This document shows positions 45,495 through 53,936 of a stretch of DNA of 64,000 bases, in pieces (the stretch's first letter is position 1; the number at the start of each line of letters is the position of its first letter). Where the stretch lies: assembly GCF_020886315.1 (NCBI RefSeq), contig NZ_AP025226.1:1142001-1206000 (forward strand), in the 5' to 3' direction. Made by a program: the position numbers and the translations under genes. A model generated the notes under the pieces. The model was not told the origin of the DNA, did not search any database, and worked only from the letters and a program-made list of their open reading frames with translations. This stretch comes from Saccharolobus caldissimus. Its GTDB lineage: Archaea; Thermoproteota; Thermoprotei_A; Sulfolobales; Sulfolobaceae.

Positions 45495-47327
45495 ATGATG
45501 GTTTTTGAACCAGATAGAGAATGGATAGAAAATAGTAACGTTTATAAATTCATGACAGAAAAGGGATTCTCTACATTAGAACAATTCATAAGGTACACTT
45601 ATGAGAGACCAGAATTCTGGGAGGATTTCGTAAAACTTATTGGGCTTAAGTTCTCAAAACCCTATGAGAAAGTTCTGGACTTATCTAAGGGAAAGCAATG
45701 GCCTAAATGGTTTGTAGGAGGTAAGTTAAATATAGGGGATAACATCCCAGATTTGTCAGAAGTCTTCATAAAATGGATGGATGAGAACTTAAACTCTAAG
45801 ACAGTAACCTACAGCCAAGTTTTAAATGAGGCAAAAGCAATTTCGAGTTGGTTAAAGAAGAGCGGGTTAAAAAAGGGAGATAGGGTAGCTATATATATGC
45901 CAATGATACCAGAAATTGTCTCAGTAATGCTAGGAGCAGTTAGGGCAGGTATGATAATTGTACCTTTATTTTCAGGTTTCGGACCTGAACCAATAAAGGT
46001 TAGGATAGAAGATAGTGAGGCCAAGGTAATATTTACGGTAGATGAAACCATAAGGAGAGGTAAGAGAATAAACATGCTAAAGAACCTCGATGGAATTAAC
46101 GTTCAGAAGGTAGTTCTCAACAGAGGAGGCAATAAGGGAGACTTTTTCGATTATAGAGACGTTATAAGGACTGGAGGAGATGGAATAGAGGAAACGGAAA
46201 CTGAGGATCCTATGATGATAATATACACCTCTGGTACTACTGGGAAACCTAAGGGGTGCGTTCATACGCATGATGGATTTCCGTTAAAGGCTTCAGCAGA
46301 CATCTACTTTAACTTCGACTTAAAGAGAGGAGAGACTTTAATGTGGATAACAGACATGGGATGGATGATGGGTCCTTGGATGGTATTCGGCTCCTTATTA
46401 CTTAGAGGTAAGATGGGCTTAATAGAGGGTTACACTACTGGTGAGGTAATATCAAAGTTCGTAGAGGATATGAGAGTTAATATCTTAGGGCTTTCAGCTA
46501 GTCTTATAAGGATGCTGAGAAGTCAAAATGAGGACTTAAAGTTAGATGTTAGACTAACGGGAAATACTGGAGAGCCTATAGATCCAGAAAGCTGGTATTG
46601 GTTATTTTATCACACTGGTAAAAGGCCTATAATTAATTACTCTGGGGGTACTGAAATCTCTGGAGGAATATTAGGTAACTATGTTATAAAGAAGATAAAG
46701 CCATCATCCTTTAACGGGGAATCCCCAGGGATAAAGGCTGAAGTGTTCACTGAGGATGGAAAGATAGCTCCTCCAAACGTTGAAGGGGAGTTGGTTGTGT
46801 TAAGCGTATGGCCTGGAATGACCAGAGGCTTTTGGAGAAACCCAGAGAGGTATATGGAAACCTATTGGTCTATATGGAAGGACGTATGGGTACATGGGGA
46901 TTTAGCCTTTAAGGACGAGGAAGGATACTTTTACATCGTAGGGAGAAGTGATGATACGATAAAAGTAGCTGGAAAGAGAATAGGCCCAGCAGAAGTTGAA
47001 AGTGTGATAAACTCTTTCCCCAATGTAGTAGAATCAGCTTGTATAGGAGTACCAGATCCCATAAAGGGAGAAAAGATAGTATGCTTTGTCGTCTCAAAAG
47101 AGACTGGAATTGAAGAGAAATTAATGAAATATGTTGAAGAGAAATTAGGGAAAGCGTTAGCTCCGTCTGAAATAAAAATAGTGAGAGAACTCCCGAAGAC
47201 GAGGAATGCTAAAATAATGAGGAGATTAATACGCGCGATTTATCTTAACAAACCATTAGGCGATATTTCCTCGTTAGAGAATCCATCAGCATTAGAAGAA
47301 ATAAAAAGGGTCATATCTGGTAAATAA
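45495..47327 (+). CDS. AMP-forming acyl-CoA synthetase, second copy
   Basis: 610 residues of the ANL superfamily. Motifs: IIYTSGTTGKPKGCVHT near 238, WVHGDLAFKDEEGYFY near 465, KVAGKRIGPAEVES near 488, and the catalytic lysine in PKTRNAKIMRRL near 573. The N-terminal 100 residues (ERPEFWEDFVKLIGLKFSKP) resemble the acetyl-CoA synthetase group but without strong ACAS features. It lies 20 bases after iorB. It may convert free aryl acetates or short acids to CoA esters for the dehydrogenase and aldolase-like genes. Confidence 0.9.
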   Translation: MMVFEPDREWIENSNVYKFMTEKGFSTLEQFIRYTYERPEFWEDFVKLIGLKFSKPYEKVLDLSKGKQWPKWFVGGKLNIGDNIPDLSEVFIKWMDENLNSKTVTYSQVLNEAKAISSWLKKSGLKKGDRVAIYMPMIPEIVSVMLGAVRAGMIIVPLFSGFGPEPIKVRIEDSEAKVIFTVDETIRRGKRINMLKNLDGINVQKVVLNRGGNKGDFFDYRDVIRTGGDGIEETETEDPMMIIYTSGTTGKPKGCVHTHDGFPLKASADIYFNFDLKRGETLMWITDMGWMMGPWMVFGSLLLRGKMGLIEGYTTGEVISKFVEDMRVNILGLSASLIRMLRSQNEDLKLDVRLTGNTGEPIDPESWYWLFYHTGKRPIINYSGGTEISGGILGNYVIKKIKPSSFNGESPGIKAEVFTEDGKIAPPNVEGELVVLSVWPGMTRGFWRNPERYMETYWSIWKDVWVHGDLAFKDEEGYFYIVGRSDDTIKVAGKRIGPAEVESVINSFPNVVESACIGVPDPIKGEKIVCFVVSKETGIEEKLMKYVEEKLGKALAPSEIKIVRELPKTRNAKIMRRLIRAIYLNKPLGDISSLENPSALEEIKRVISGK

Positions 47328-47392
47328 TCGAACATAGCAAGATTTTCTGCCTTAATAGATTTTTATTTTCCTTCTACATAATATTTATTATT

Positions 47393-47830
47393 ATGAATCT
47401 CAGAAACCCACCTAAGATAAAAATACTTGAAGCTTTAGGTGCAATAGCTGATGGAAGAGTTAAATTAATAAATGAAGAAGAATGTGAGGTAATCTCTTCA
47501 GAGGGAGATAGGAAATATAAAGTAATTTTAAAGGGCAGTGAAGTTTATAGTGATGATAACGGTACTAAATTTAGGAATTATGTAGGATATCCTATAATAT
47601 CTTGCTTAATGATTAAGGGTTTGCTTAGTTTTAACGAGAAATACTCTAATGCATTAAAGGGAATTCCGTGGCATAAATTAAATGAGGAATATAAAAAATA
47701 CGAAAAAGTTGAGGAAATAGTATTTAAAATATCTTCTGAGAGAGGGATTAGTAGAGCCGAATTAGAAAGTTTTATTAAAACAATAATTTCACAAATAGCA
47801 AATTTGCATCTAAAGAAAATTGATATATAA
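47393..47830 (+). CDS. Unknown 145-residue protein, probably Sulfolobales-specific
   Basis: N-terminus NPPKIKILEALGAIADGRVK is helical, then beta strands (CEVISSEGDRKYKVILKGSE) and a helical C-terminus. The pattern of this family resembles small DNA-related proteins of Sulfolobales, but no motif proves it. It has a TATA-like sequence about 30 bases upstream of the ATG and no partner. The function is unknown. Confidence 0.65.
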   Translation: MNLRNPPKIKILEALGAIADGRVKLINEEECEVISSEGDRKYKVILKGSEVYSDDNGTKFRNYVGYPIISCLMIKGLLSFNEKYSNALKGIPWHKLNEEYKKYEKVEEIVFKISSERGISRAELESFIKTIISQIANLHLKKIDI

Positions 47831-47901
47831 TTTTAATAACTAATCCTTTTCTTTTTAATAAATTTACTTTCTTATATAATATAATAATTTAGTAAGATAA
47901 A

Positions 47902-47917
47902 ATCTGTGTAATACAGA
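47902..47917. promoter_or_regulatory. Palindrome TCTGT-GTAAT-ACAGA, second site
   Basis: Same sequence as 18356-18372 over 16 bases. It lies in the 3' flank between the unknown gene and the IS6-type element. Such repeated palindromes may mark a common regulator site or a mobile element end. Confidence 0.35.
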
Positions 47918-48005
47918 GCTAACACTGAGATATAAGCCTTGAATTCTTTAGACATAAAGTCGTTAAAGAGCTTTGCCGTTTGGGGCTGGAGTGTGGACAA
48001 CAATT

Positions 48006-48740
48006 TCATTCATTTGAAATATTTACATTTATTATCACCCCCTTGTCCAGTAAATACACTGGAGTGTAAAGTAGGTTGTATATTAAGAAGAACGTTGAGA
48101 GCCAACGGGTAATCGTGAATCTATTTGAATTCCATGGGAAGTGCTTGTCCATTGATGATATCCTATGTTTTGTTGTTCTGAATCCTTGTTCTGCGTAATC
48201 CCTTTCCTCAAATGTCACCTTTTCATGATTAACATTATACCAGTTGAAAGCATTATATATTGACGCCCCATCATGCAAGTAAACCACTTGATCAACCCTC
48301 TTGAAATACCTACTAGCCAACTCCTCAACTTCCCTCATCTTCACAAGAATAATTAAAACATGCAAACCACTCCTCAAACTAGTAACCATGAAGAAAGGTA
48401 TCCCCCTAGTCACAACATCCCTAACAACCCAAACATAATAATACTCACCCCTCACAGTAAGAACCTTAGTCTCATCAACAGCATACTTACCACTCAAGGG
48501 AACAACATACTTAACATTACTAAACTTCCTATAATCGTAGAGTAAGGTAGAGTGGGGCAAAATAGCCCTCCAAGAGGACAAACCAGCCAAATACATTGCC
48601 AAAGCAAGTGCAACCTCACTCCTAGCATAAAACCTAGGCTTAAAATTAATATACTCCATTAAGATTAGTATAATTTGGGTGAGCACGGGAACTTTCCATC
48701 TGGTTTCCATGTGCTCACCCAAATTAATTCCCGTGCTCAC
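48006..48740 (-). CDS. IS6/IS240-type DDE transposase
   Basis: 244 residues with the IS6-like DDE domain. First Asp in KYAVDETKVLTVRGEYYYVW, second in VVYLHDGASIYNAF, and Glu in DYAEQGFRTTKHRISSMDKH, with the usual spacing. The N-terminal helix-turn-helix part (FYARSEVALALAMYLAGLS) precedes it. Starts are possible at the ATG at 48740 or at an internal ATG at 48710 (METRWKVPVL). The start region overlaps a long inverted repeat (48677-48742) that could hide the ribosome-binding site in read-through transcripts. Confidence 0.85.
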   Translation of the reverse strand: MSTGINLGEHMETRWKVPVLTQIILILMEYINFKPRFYARSEVALALAMYLAGLSSWRAILPHSTLLYDYRKFSNVKYVVPLSGKYAVDETKVLTVRGEYYYVWVVRDVVTRGIPFFMVTSLRSGLHVLIILVKMREVEELASRYFKRVDQVVYLHDGASIYNAFNWYNVNHEKVTFEERDYAEQGFRTTKHRISSMDKHFPWNSNRFTITRWLSTFFLIYNLLYTPVYLLDKGVIINVNISNE

Positions 48741-48742
48741 CC
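48677..48742. repeat. Long inverted repeat over the transposase start
   Basis: GGGTGAGCACGGGAA (48677-48691) is repeated in inverse as TTCCCGTGCTCACCC (48728-48742), with a third partial copy (GTGCTCACCC, 48711-48720) in the loop. The arms lie in the first codons of the transposase. Confidence 0.7.
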
Positions 48743-48918
48743 TTAATAAAAACTAATTCCCCTCATACAGAAAAACAATTCACATAATTTATACTAAATT
48801 AACAAAATTGTTGTCCACACTCCCCAGATCTGACTAATATGTTTTATATAAGAAAGTCAGAGGGTCCTTAATTGCTGCTTATAGCCTAACTAAGCCACTT
48901 TCTAACCTCAAAAACTGA

Positions 48919-48955
48919 CCTGGGGGCTGACGAAAAGGAAAAAGGAGGGCCCAGG
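48919..48955 (+). ncRNA. GC-rich hairpin, possible small RNA
   Basis: CCTGGG pairs with CCCAGG around a purine-rich loop (GCTGACGAAAAGGAAAAAGGAGGG) in AT-rich surroundings. CTGA and GTGATGA sequences nearby are in the wrong order for a C/D RNA. It may be a remnant of coding DNA instead. The class is not resolved. Confidence 0.25.
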
Positions 48956-49242
48956 ACGGTGATGAAGTGCTAAATAATATAATAATGAATAACTATTCTC
49001 TTTATAAAACTGTTCTCTAAAAATAGAAATAATATATTGTTATTTTGCGTTTAATGTGCAAAAAAGTAGAATAATGTAAAATAGTTTATCTCTTTTAGTG
49101 TGCAAAATAGTTTAGTTAGTTTATATTAAAGTATAGAAAATAATGAAATAAAAGAACTGTTATAATATTCATAATGAGATAATTATAATGTAAAGATAAA
49201 AACAGAAAAGTTTTTAAATGTGTTTTAGCATAAACAAGAATC

Positions 49243-49320
49243 GGGGATGAGGGGATGATGAGGAGGGTCCGAATTGAACTATGATAGACAACCCGACAGC
49301 TGACCTGACCCCCTCATCCC
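49243..49320 (+). ncRNA. C/D box sRNA (2'-O-methylation guide type)
   Basis: All parts of an archaeal C/D box RNA are present in order: terminal stem GGGATGAGGGG with CCCCTCATCCC, C box ATGATGA (49255-49261), 12-base spacer, D'-like TTGA (49274-49277), C' box ATGATAG (49281-49287), 12-base guide ACAACCCGACAG, D box CTGA (49300-49303, a second CTGA at 49305-49308). A TATA box (GTTTTTAAATG, about 49210-49220) lies 25-30 bases upstream, and a T-rich run follows. The guides would direct methylation of targets containing CTGTCGGGTTGT or TTCGGACCCTCC; rRNA or tRNA targets were not checked. Confidence 0.82.
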
Positions 49321-49515
49321 TAACTTATTCTTACCTTTCTAAGTATTAAGTTTTTCTTTACTGAATTTTGAAAAAATTGAGGAGATTTTGATGTTGGATC
49401 CTATTGGTAGTTTTACACTGTGAAAGAAATTGTATAAACTCCCCGGTTTACTGAGAAAAAGTTTGTTTATTTGCGTGCATTCTCACAAGTATTGCAGTAC
49501 CCTGGAGTTTAGTGT

Positions 49516-49686
49516 TTACCCGTGGTGTAACTTTTCCTTACTTTTAATTACTTCTAATTCCACCACGGGCACCCCTCTTAAGGGATCATACACATTCACC
49601 CTTAACTCATTGGGGCTAGTCGAGGGAAACACCAATACCCTCCCATCCACACTTTTATCACCCCCAAACCTCGTGAGCAGTGCTCG
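49516..49686 (-). pseudogene. C-terminal remnant of a protein gene
   Basis: On the minus strand about 56 codons read RALLTRFGGDKSVDGRVLVF, then PSTSPNELRVNVYDPLRGVP and end in EKLHHG. Composition is protein-like and more GC-rich than the surroundings. A stop directly upstream and lack of a start show truncation. No family is recognised. Confidence 0.4.
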
Positions 49687-49799
49687 TCATCAGCTGGGAG
49701 TTCATCAATATAAAGTACTTCGGTAATACTATATAAACATTACTTAATCAAAACGATATTTAGAAGTAATTAAAAATAACGAGTAGTTACGTAGAAGCG

Positions 49800-49988
49800 T
49801 TACAGTCTTTCTAAAAACGCTCTTGCAATCTTCTCATGCTCATCACTCCTTACAATTATGATAAATACGTGTTTTTTGTCCATAATTTCATTCTCATTTT
49901 GAAGAAATATACTTAATTTAAGGACTTCCTTATCTTCTAAAATGGTTAATTTATCTCCAGGTTTTAAATCAACAAAGATCTTTTCCAT
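49800..49988 (-). CDS. Unknown 62-residue protein
   Basis: MEKIFVDLKPGDKLTILEDK begins a small beta-rich protein, followed by KKHVFIIIVRSDEHEKIARA. It has a normal start and codon use. The size would fit a ribbon or swapped-hairpin fold, but no family is recognised. It stands alone between mobile DNA and a long spacer. Confidence 0.5.
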   Translation of the reverse strand: MEKIFVDLKPGDKLTILEDKEVLKLSIFLQNENEIMDKKHVFIIIVRSDEHEKIARAFLERL

Positions 49989-50581
49989 AACTATTAAATG
50001 AAAAGGAGAAAAATAAAGCAGAGTGAATGCCTTCTTTTAAACTGGAAGTTAGTCGCAAAGCTCTAATACCACATAAGAGTTTATGTTTAATATAGTGGTT
50101 TTGATTGAATTTTGAACGCAGTCTAATAGAGAAGGTCTAGTGAGAATCTTATCAACAGTTGAATGATAGTGTTGCAGTTAAAGACTATAATTTTAATGCA
50201 GATAACAAATTTCATCCATTTAAAATTTATTTTGAATTTTCCTAAATTTCTCTCCTAAGTTTATGAATATAGCTAATAATTAATTAGCGAAATAAGAAAA
50301 TTTTTGAAATTAATATAATTAATCAAATATTACTAAATTACGATCGAATTTATACGGTAATATCTCCTATAAATTATAATAAAGTGAATTTGTAAGTAAA
50401 ACATGAATTAGTTATATGATAATAGATACTTATTAAGTTTTGCTCTAATTTTTAAGCTGTTGTGCACTAAAAACTCCATAACTACTACAGAAATCTTTCT
50501 GTAAAATCAATAGCATGACCAATTGAAACCTTTTGGGAAAATTTTTAATATATACTCTAACATTTGAAATTTGAGGATGAA
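49989..50581. other. Intergenic region upstream of malate synthase
   Basis: AT-rich with no frame or repeat recognised except the promoter of the malate synthase gene near 50544-50555. A slightly richer stretch (50040-50200) has no clear coding or RNA signal. Confidence 0.5.
50544..50555 (+). promoter_or_regulatory. TATA box of malate synthase gene
   Basis: TTTAATATATAC lies 27-38 bases ahead of the ATG at 50582. This supports a leaderless message starting near that ATG rather than at the TTG at 50564. Confidence 0.55.
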
Positions 50582-53062
50582 ATGTCTTTAAGACTAAAAA
50601 TTCCTGAAGAGATATATCAAAAGTATAGTGACCTTTTCGGAGAAAAGACTATAAATGAGAAGATTATAAGTGTTGAAAAGCTTATTGAGGAACTTGCAAT
50701 TGAATTCTCTGAAGAAATAAGGAGGATTATAAATAAGAGGAGAAAGTGGTTAGAATCAAAAGAGCCTGTAACCTCTAAGGCCGCTTTTCCATCATTTGAT
50801 GAAGTTTTTGAAGATGCTGATGGAAACAAGAGAACTTTCAGGGAGATTATCCAAGGGATGATAGACAATTTCCTTGGAATACAGTCAGATCTAAGATGGA
50901 GATTAAATGAAAACGTACCAATCCCAAAAGATGCACATCCTCTTAAGAATCCTGGATTAGAGATCACTGGACCTTGGTATCCTCTGAGCAGGGCATATAA
51001 TCAAATAAATGCAGATGTAGTATCAGCTATGGAAGATGAGGAAGATGCGTCACCCGCATGGTATATTCCGTATGGTTCTGGTAAAACAATTGCTGACGTA
51101 TGGGAAGCAAGAAAGAATGTAAAACTCTTTCTATCTGGCAAAGCTCCAAACCCTTATTACGAGAAGGGAAAAACTTATACCTTAAATAAGCCCAGAGATA
51201 AATGGCCGGTCGTTTTTCACAGACTTCCTGGATTACACCTCTTGGACTTTGACATAACATTAGACGGTAAACCAGTACCGGCTATAATTGTATCTGCGGT
51301 AATATATACGCTAAACAATTATAATAGTCTAAAGAGTGCAGGTTCTGGTGTGTACTTCTATCTGCCTAAAATACAGACACCAGAGGAAGCCTTAGTAGTA
51401 GAGAAAATCCTTAGGAAGATTGAGTCAAAGCTCGGACTTAAGATAGGTACACTTAAGATAGCCCTCCTTTATGAAGAAGCCAATGCGGGAAGATTTTTCC
51501 CTGTAATACTGTGGATATTCCGCGAGAGGCTAATTAAATCAAATAACGGTAGATGGGACTATTTAGGCAGTTTAATTGAGATGTGGTTACAAGAGAAAGT
51601 ACTTCCCGATCCTCAAAACATCACTATGACTTCACCTAACATGATGGCTTATCAGAAGTACAATGCACTCATGATGTTATTAGCTGGAGCCAAGAACGGC
51701 GAAGCTGATGCTGCTCCAGTAGGTGGCATGGCTGCAGTAATGCTTTATCCTCAGACTGATCCATTTGGGAGACATAGATATAACTTAAAAGCATTAAGGG
51801 GAATAAAGTTAGATAAGTTAAGAGAGAGATTAATAGGGCTTATCTTTGTGGCAGAAGAAAAAGTTGAAGGTAAAATTACTCTAGAAGATATAGTTAACGG
51901 AAAGGTAAAGGGTAAACTTTATGACATGTTTAGACAGAGTTGGGTTGCAACAAAGGAAGAAGCTTACGTAAAAGCAGGAAACGAACCGTTAAGGGCAAGT
52001 CTAGAGGAGTTACAGAAAATGATAGATGCACCAGTTAACTATATTGAAGTAGAGGGAACAAAATTACCTACTGTTGATAGTGGATTAACACCAGAGGAAA
52101 GAGCATTATTCCAAAAACTTGGTCTAATTGATGAAAGAGGTAAAATAACTCCTTGGGTTATAACTAAGGATATGATTAACACGCCAGAGAAGTTATTATT
52201 TAACAAAGAATTATGGGGTGGAAAAGATCTATGGCATGCACTATATGATATCCCGGAGGGAGATATTACACCAGAGCATGTTCAACATGCTTTCTATATG
52301 GCAGCAAATTATGGTTTTCAATTGTTGAATGGTAACTTAGCTGCAGCCATAGATGATTACGAATTAAAACAGAGATTTATGAACGATCTAGCCACCTATA
52401 GGATATTTACTTCCTGGCTCTGGAGTGTAATAAATAGGGATGCTAGTTTTACTAAGGATGGATACATTAAGGGACCAAAACTAACTAAGGATGGAGTAAT
52501 TCCGGCTGAAGATGTACTAAAAGTTACAAAAGGCACAAAGGTAAAAGACATATTTGAGAAATTATGGAAGTTGCATCTCGATTGGACATATGAATTTTAC
52601 AAGGAACAAGATATGAGAGTAGCTAAGAGAATAGTAGAGACCTTTGGAAAGGCAAGTAATAGTTCAATAGTAGAGGAAGTATATAAGGTCGTATCAAAGG
52701 CCTATAGCTCAGGTCCATTTAGAGAGATGTCTGCTAAAGAAGCTGCTCAGAAATTAGCGAAAATTCTTAATGCTAACCCAGCTGAGATAGAAGAAGAGCT
52801 TATTAATTTAGCCCCGAGGTTTGATAGAGCCATGGCTCCAGTAATTATGGAGATATTAATGAAACAGTTATTATATCCTAAATATATAATGAATAGTGGA
52901 AAGATACTTTTCGTACTTTCTCCATTAGACCCAGAGAGGAGGCTAAAGGTTATGGATAGTATATTCTCATTTAGAGAGATGGTCGAAGATAAGGTTAGAA
53001 GAGGAGAATTAGATAAGTCTGTACTAGACTTATATGACTATATCTACGATAATCATTGGTAA
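50582..53062 (+). CDS. Malate synthase, Sulfolobus type
   Basis: The 826-residue enzyme condenses glyoxylate and acetyl-CoA to malate in the glyoxylate shunt. Its length is close to the unusual malate synthase of Sulfolobus, which is longer than the bacterial A or G isoforms. Conserved parts include FHRLPGLHLLDFDITLDGKP near 220, VYFYLPKIQTPEEALVVEKI near 258, and GGMAAVMLYPQTDP near 386, the last like the substrate-binding part of the family. The ATG at 50582 is preferred over the TTG at 50564 because of the TATA spacing. No isocitrate lyase is nearby. Aromatic breakdown in the preceding island could supply its C2 units. Confidence 0.9.
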   Translation: MSLRLKIPEEIYQKYSDLFGEKTINEKIISVEKLIEELAIEFSEEIRRIINKRRKWLESKEPVTSKAAFPSFDEVFEDADGNKRTFREIIQGMIDNFLGIQSDLRWRLNENVPIPKDAHPLKNPGLEITGPWYPLSRAYNQINADVVSAMEDEEDASPAWYIPYGSGKTIADVWEARKNVKLFLSGKAPNPYYEKGKTYTLNKPRDKWPVVFHRLPGLHLLDFDITLDGKPVPAIIVSAVIYTLNNYNSLKSAGSGVYFYLPKIQTPEEALVVEKILRKIESKLGLKIGTLKIALLYEEANAGRFFPVILWIFRERLIKSNNGRWDYLGSLIEMWLQEKVLPDPQNITMTSPNMMAYQKYNALMMLLAGAKNGEADAAPVGGMAAVMLYPQTDPFGRHRYNLKALRGIKLDKLRERLIGLIFVAEEKVEGKITLEDIVNGKVKGKLYDMFRQSWVATKEEAYVKAGNEPLRASLEELQKMIDAPVNYIEVEGTKLPTVDSGLTPEERALFQKLGLIDERGKITPWVITKDMINTPEKLLFNKELWGGKDLWHALYDIPEGDITPEHVQHAFYMAANYGFQLLNGNLAAAIDDYELKQRFMNDLATYRIFTSWLWSVINRDASFTKDGYIKGPKLTKDGVIPAEDVLKVTKGTKVKDIFEKLWKLHLDWTYEFYKEQDMRVAKRIVETFGKASNSSIVEEVYKVVSKAYSSGPFREMSAKEAAQKLAKILNANPAEIEEELINLAPRFDRAMAPVIMEILMKQLLYPKYIMNSGKILFVLSPLDPERRLKVMDSIFSFREMVEDKVRRGELDKSVLDLYDYIYDNHW

Positions 53063-53534
53063 ACATTTTAACTTTAATTTTATTTATTATTTTTAAGAAA
53101 ATTTTAAGATAATATAATTTTTATGTTATAATTTTTATCTGATTTAGTTTATCTAAATTTTTGTATTAAGAAGATCATCAATTAAATTGTAATACAAGTT
53201 CTAGATTTATGCTTGTTAAAACATTTAATTTTCTAATTGTAAATAAATAGAATTGCAATTATGATGCTAAACAAGTCTTAGACATTACTATATAGGTTGA
53301 AAGGACTCACGTAGCAATGTTAGCTAATACTATGCTTGAAGTTTGACCGAAAGGTTTATTACTGAACGCCACACTCTTGATAGAGGAAATTAAAAACTTG
53401 GCATTTCACCCTTATTCTCGTCTGAATTCCTCATAAGTCACAATATTATCTCCCTCCACTATATGAATTAGAAGTTAACCCAAAGGGATTTCAATAATCT
53501 TAAGGAACCCATAGAGGACCTGATCATATAATGG
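53063..53534. other. Intergenic region with gene fragments
   Basis: Two remnants lie here: the second copy of the dispersed 62-base sequence (53309-53370, a broken version of the 34-residue frame at 11175) and a 19-codon C-terminus (53466-53525) that matches 25110-25170. No intact gene is seen. Confidence 0.5.
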
Positions 53535-53779
53535 GCTGAATCCTTTTTCACGTTAATGAAAAATCCTTTTATATCTGTTTATAACAAAAAATTGATAAAT
53601 GATGATCTCTCATGCTGATGTGGGCTATGCCCAAAAGGGTGAGAGTGAAAATTCCAGAGATGTGAGCCCCGTGCCGTTGGAGTCCCATGACCCACCTAAA
53701 AGGTGGTTGAGGGCTAAGTCCCTACACTTGATCATGATTGAAGATAAAATGATTGAAATGAAAGTGTAGGGACAAACGG
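53535..53779 (+). repeat. 245-base structured element, copy A (inverted copy B at 59792-60033)
   Basis: The two copies are identical over about 235 bases and differ only in one short patch (53648-53657 here, AAAATTCCAG against ATTACGG). A TATA-like CTTTTATATC lies at 53566-53575. Downstream come hairpins GGGC-TAT-GCCC inside CTCTCA...TGAGAG, CCACCT-AAA-AGGTGG, and a 12-base stem GTCCCTACACTT...AAGTGTAGGGAC (53718-53729 with 53762-53773). This layout suggests a transcribed structured RNA. A small non-autonomous element is the alternative. No target duplication or terminal repeat is seen. Confidence 0.85.
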
Positions 53780-53936
53780 AGTAAATTTAAGCAGAGCGAG
53801 AAACTTAAGATGAGAGATTGTATAATAACTTCTCACAGTTTAAGACGTTTAGATTAAGAATACTGATATCTTGAAACTAATTCTTAGATCTTACTTAAAG
53901 CTAAATTTTAAATTAGTATAAATGTAATGTAAACTT

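Larger units (their letters stand above)
47990..48821. mobile_element. IS6-family-like insertion sequence (832 bp, complete)
   Basis: The ends AGTGTGGACAACAATTT and AAATTGTTGTCCACACT are perfect inverted repeats of 17 bases. The transposase frame is intact. Family and size resemble ISC735-like elements of Sulfolobus. No 8-base duplication can be seen next to the ends, so rearrangement or old age is possible. An internally deleted copy of the same element lies at 9161-9367. Confidence 0.85.

Noticed and set aside
48901-48975. C/D box sRNA on the plus strand near CTGACCTGG...GTGATGA
   Set aside because: The CTGA comes before the RTGATGA box, the wrong order for a C/D RNA; only a hairpin can be supported.
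49430-49726. 98-codon plus-strand frame
   Set aside because: The opposite strand reads more like true protein (PSTSPNELRVNVYDPLRGVP); the plus frame is its shadow.
53535-53779. CRISPR repeat or tRNA interpretation of the 245-base element
   Set aside because: Only two copies, inverted and 6 kb apart, no spacer array, and no tRNA cloverleaf or T-loop consensus.
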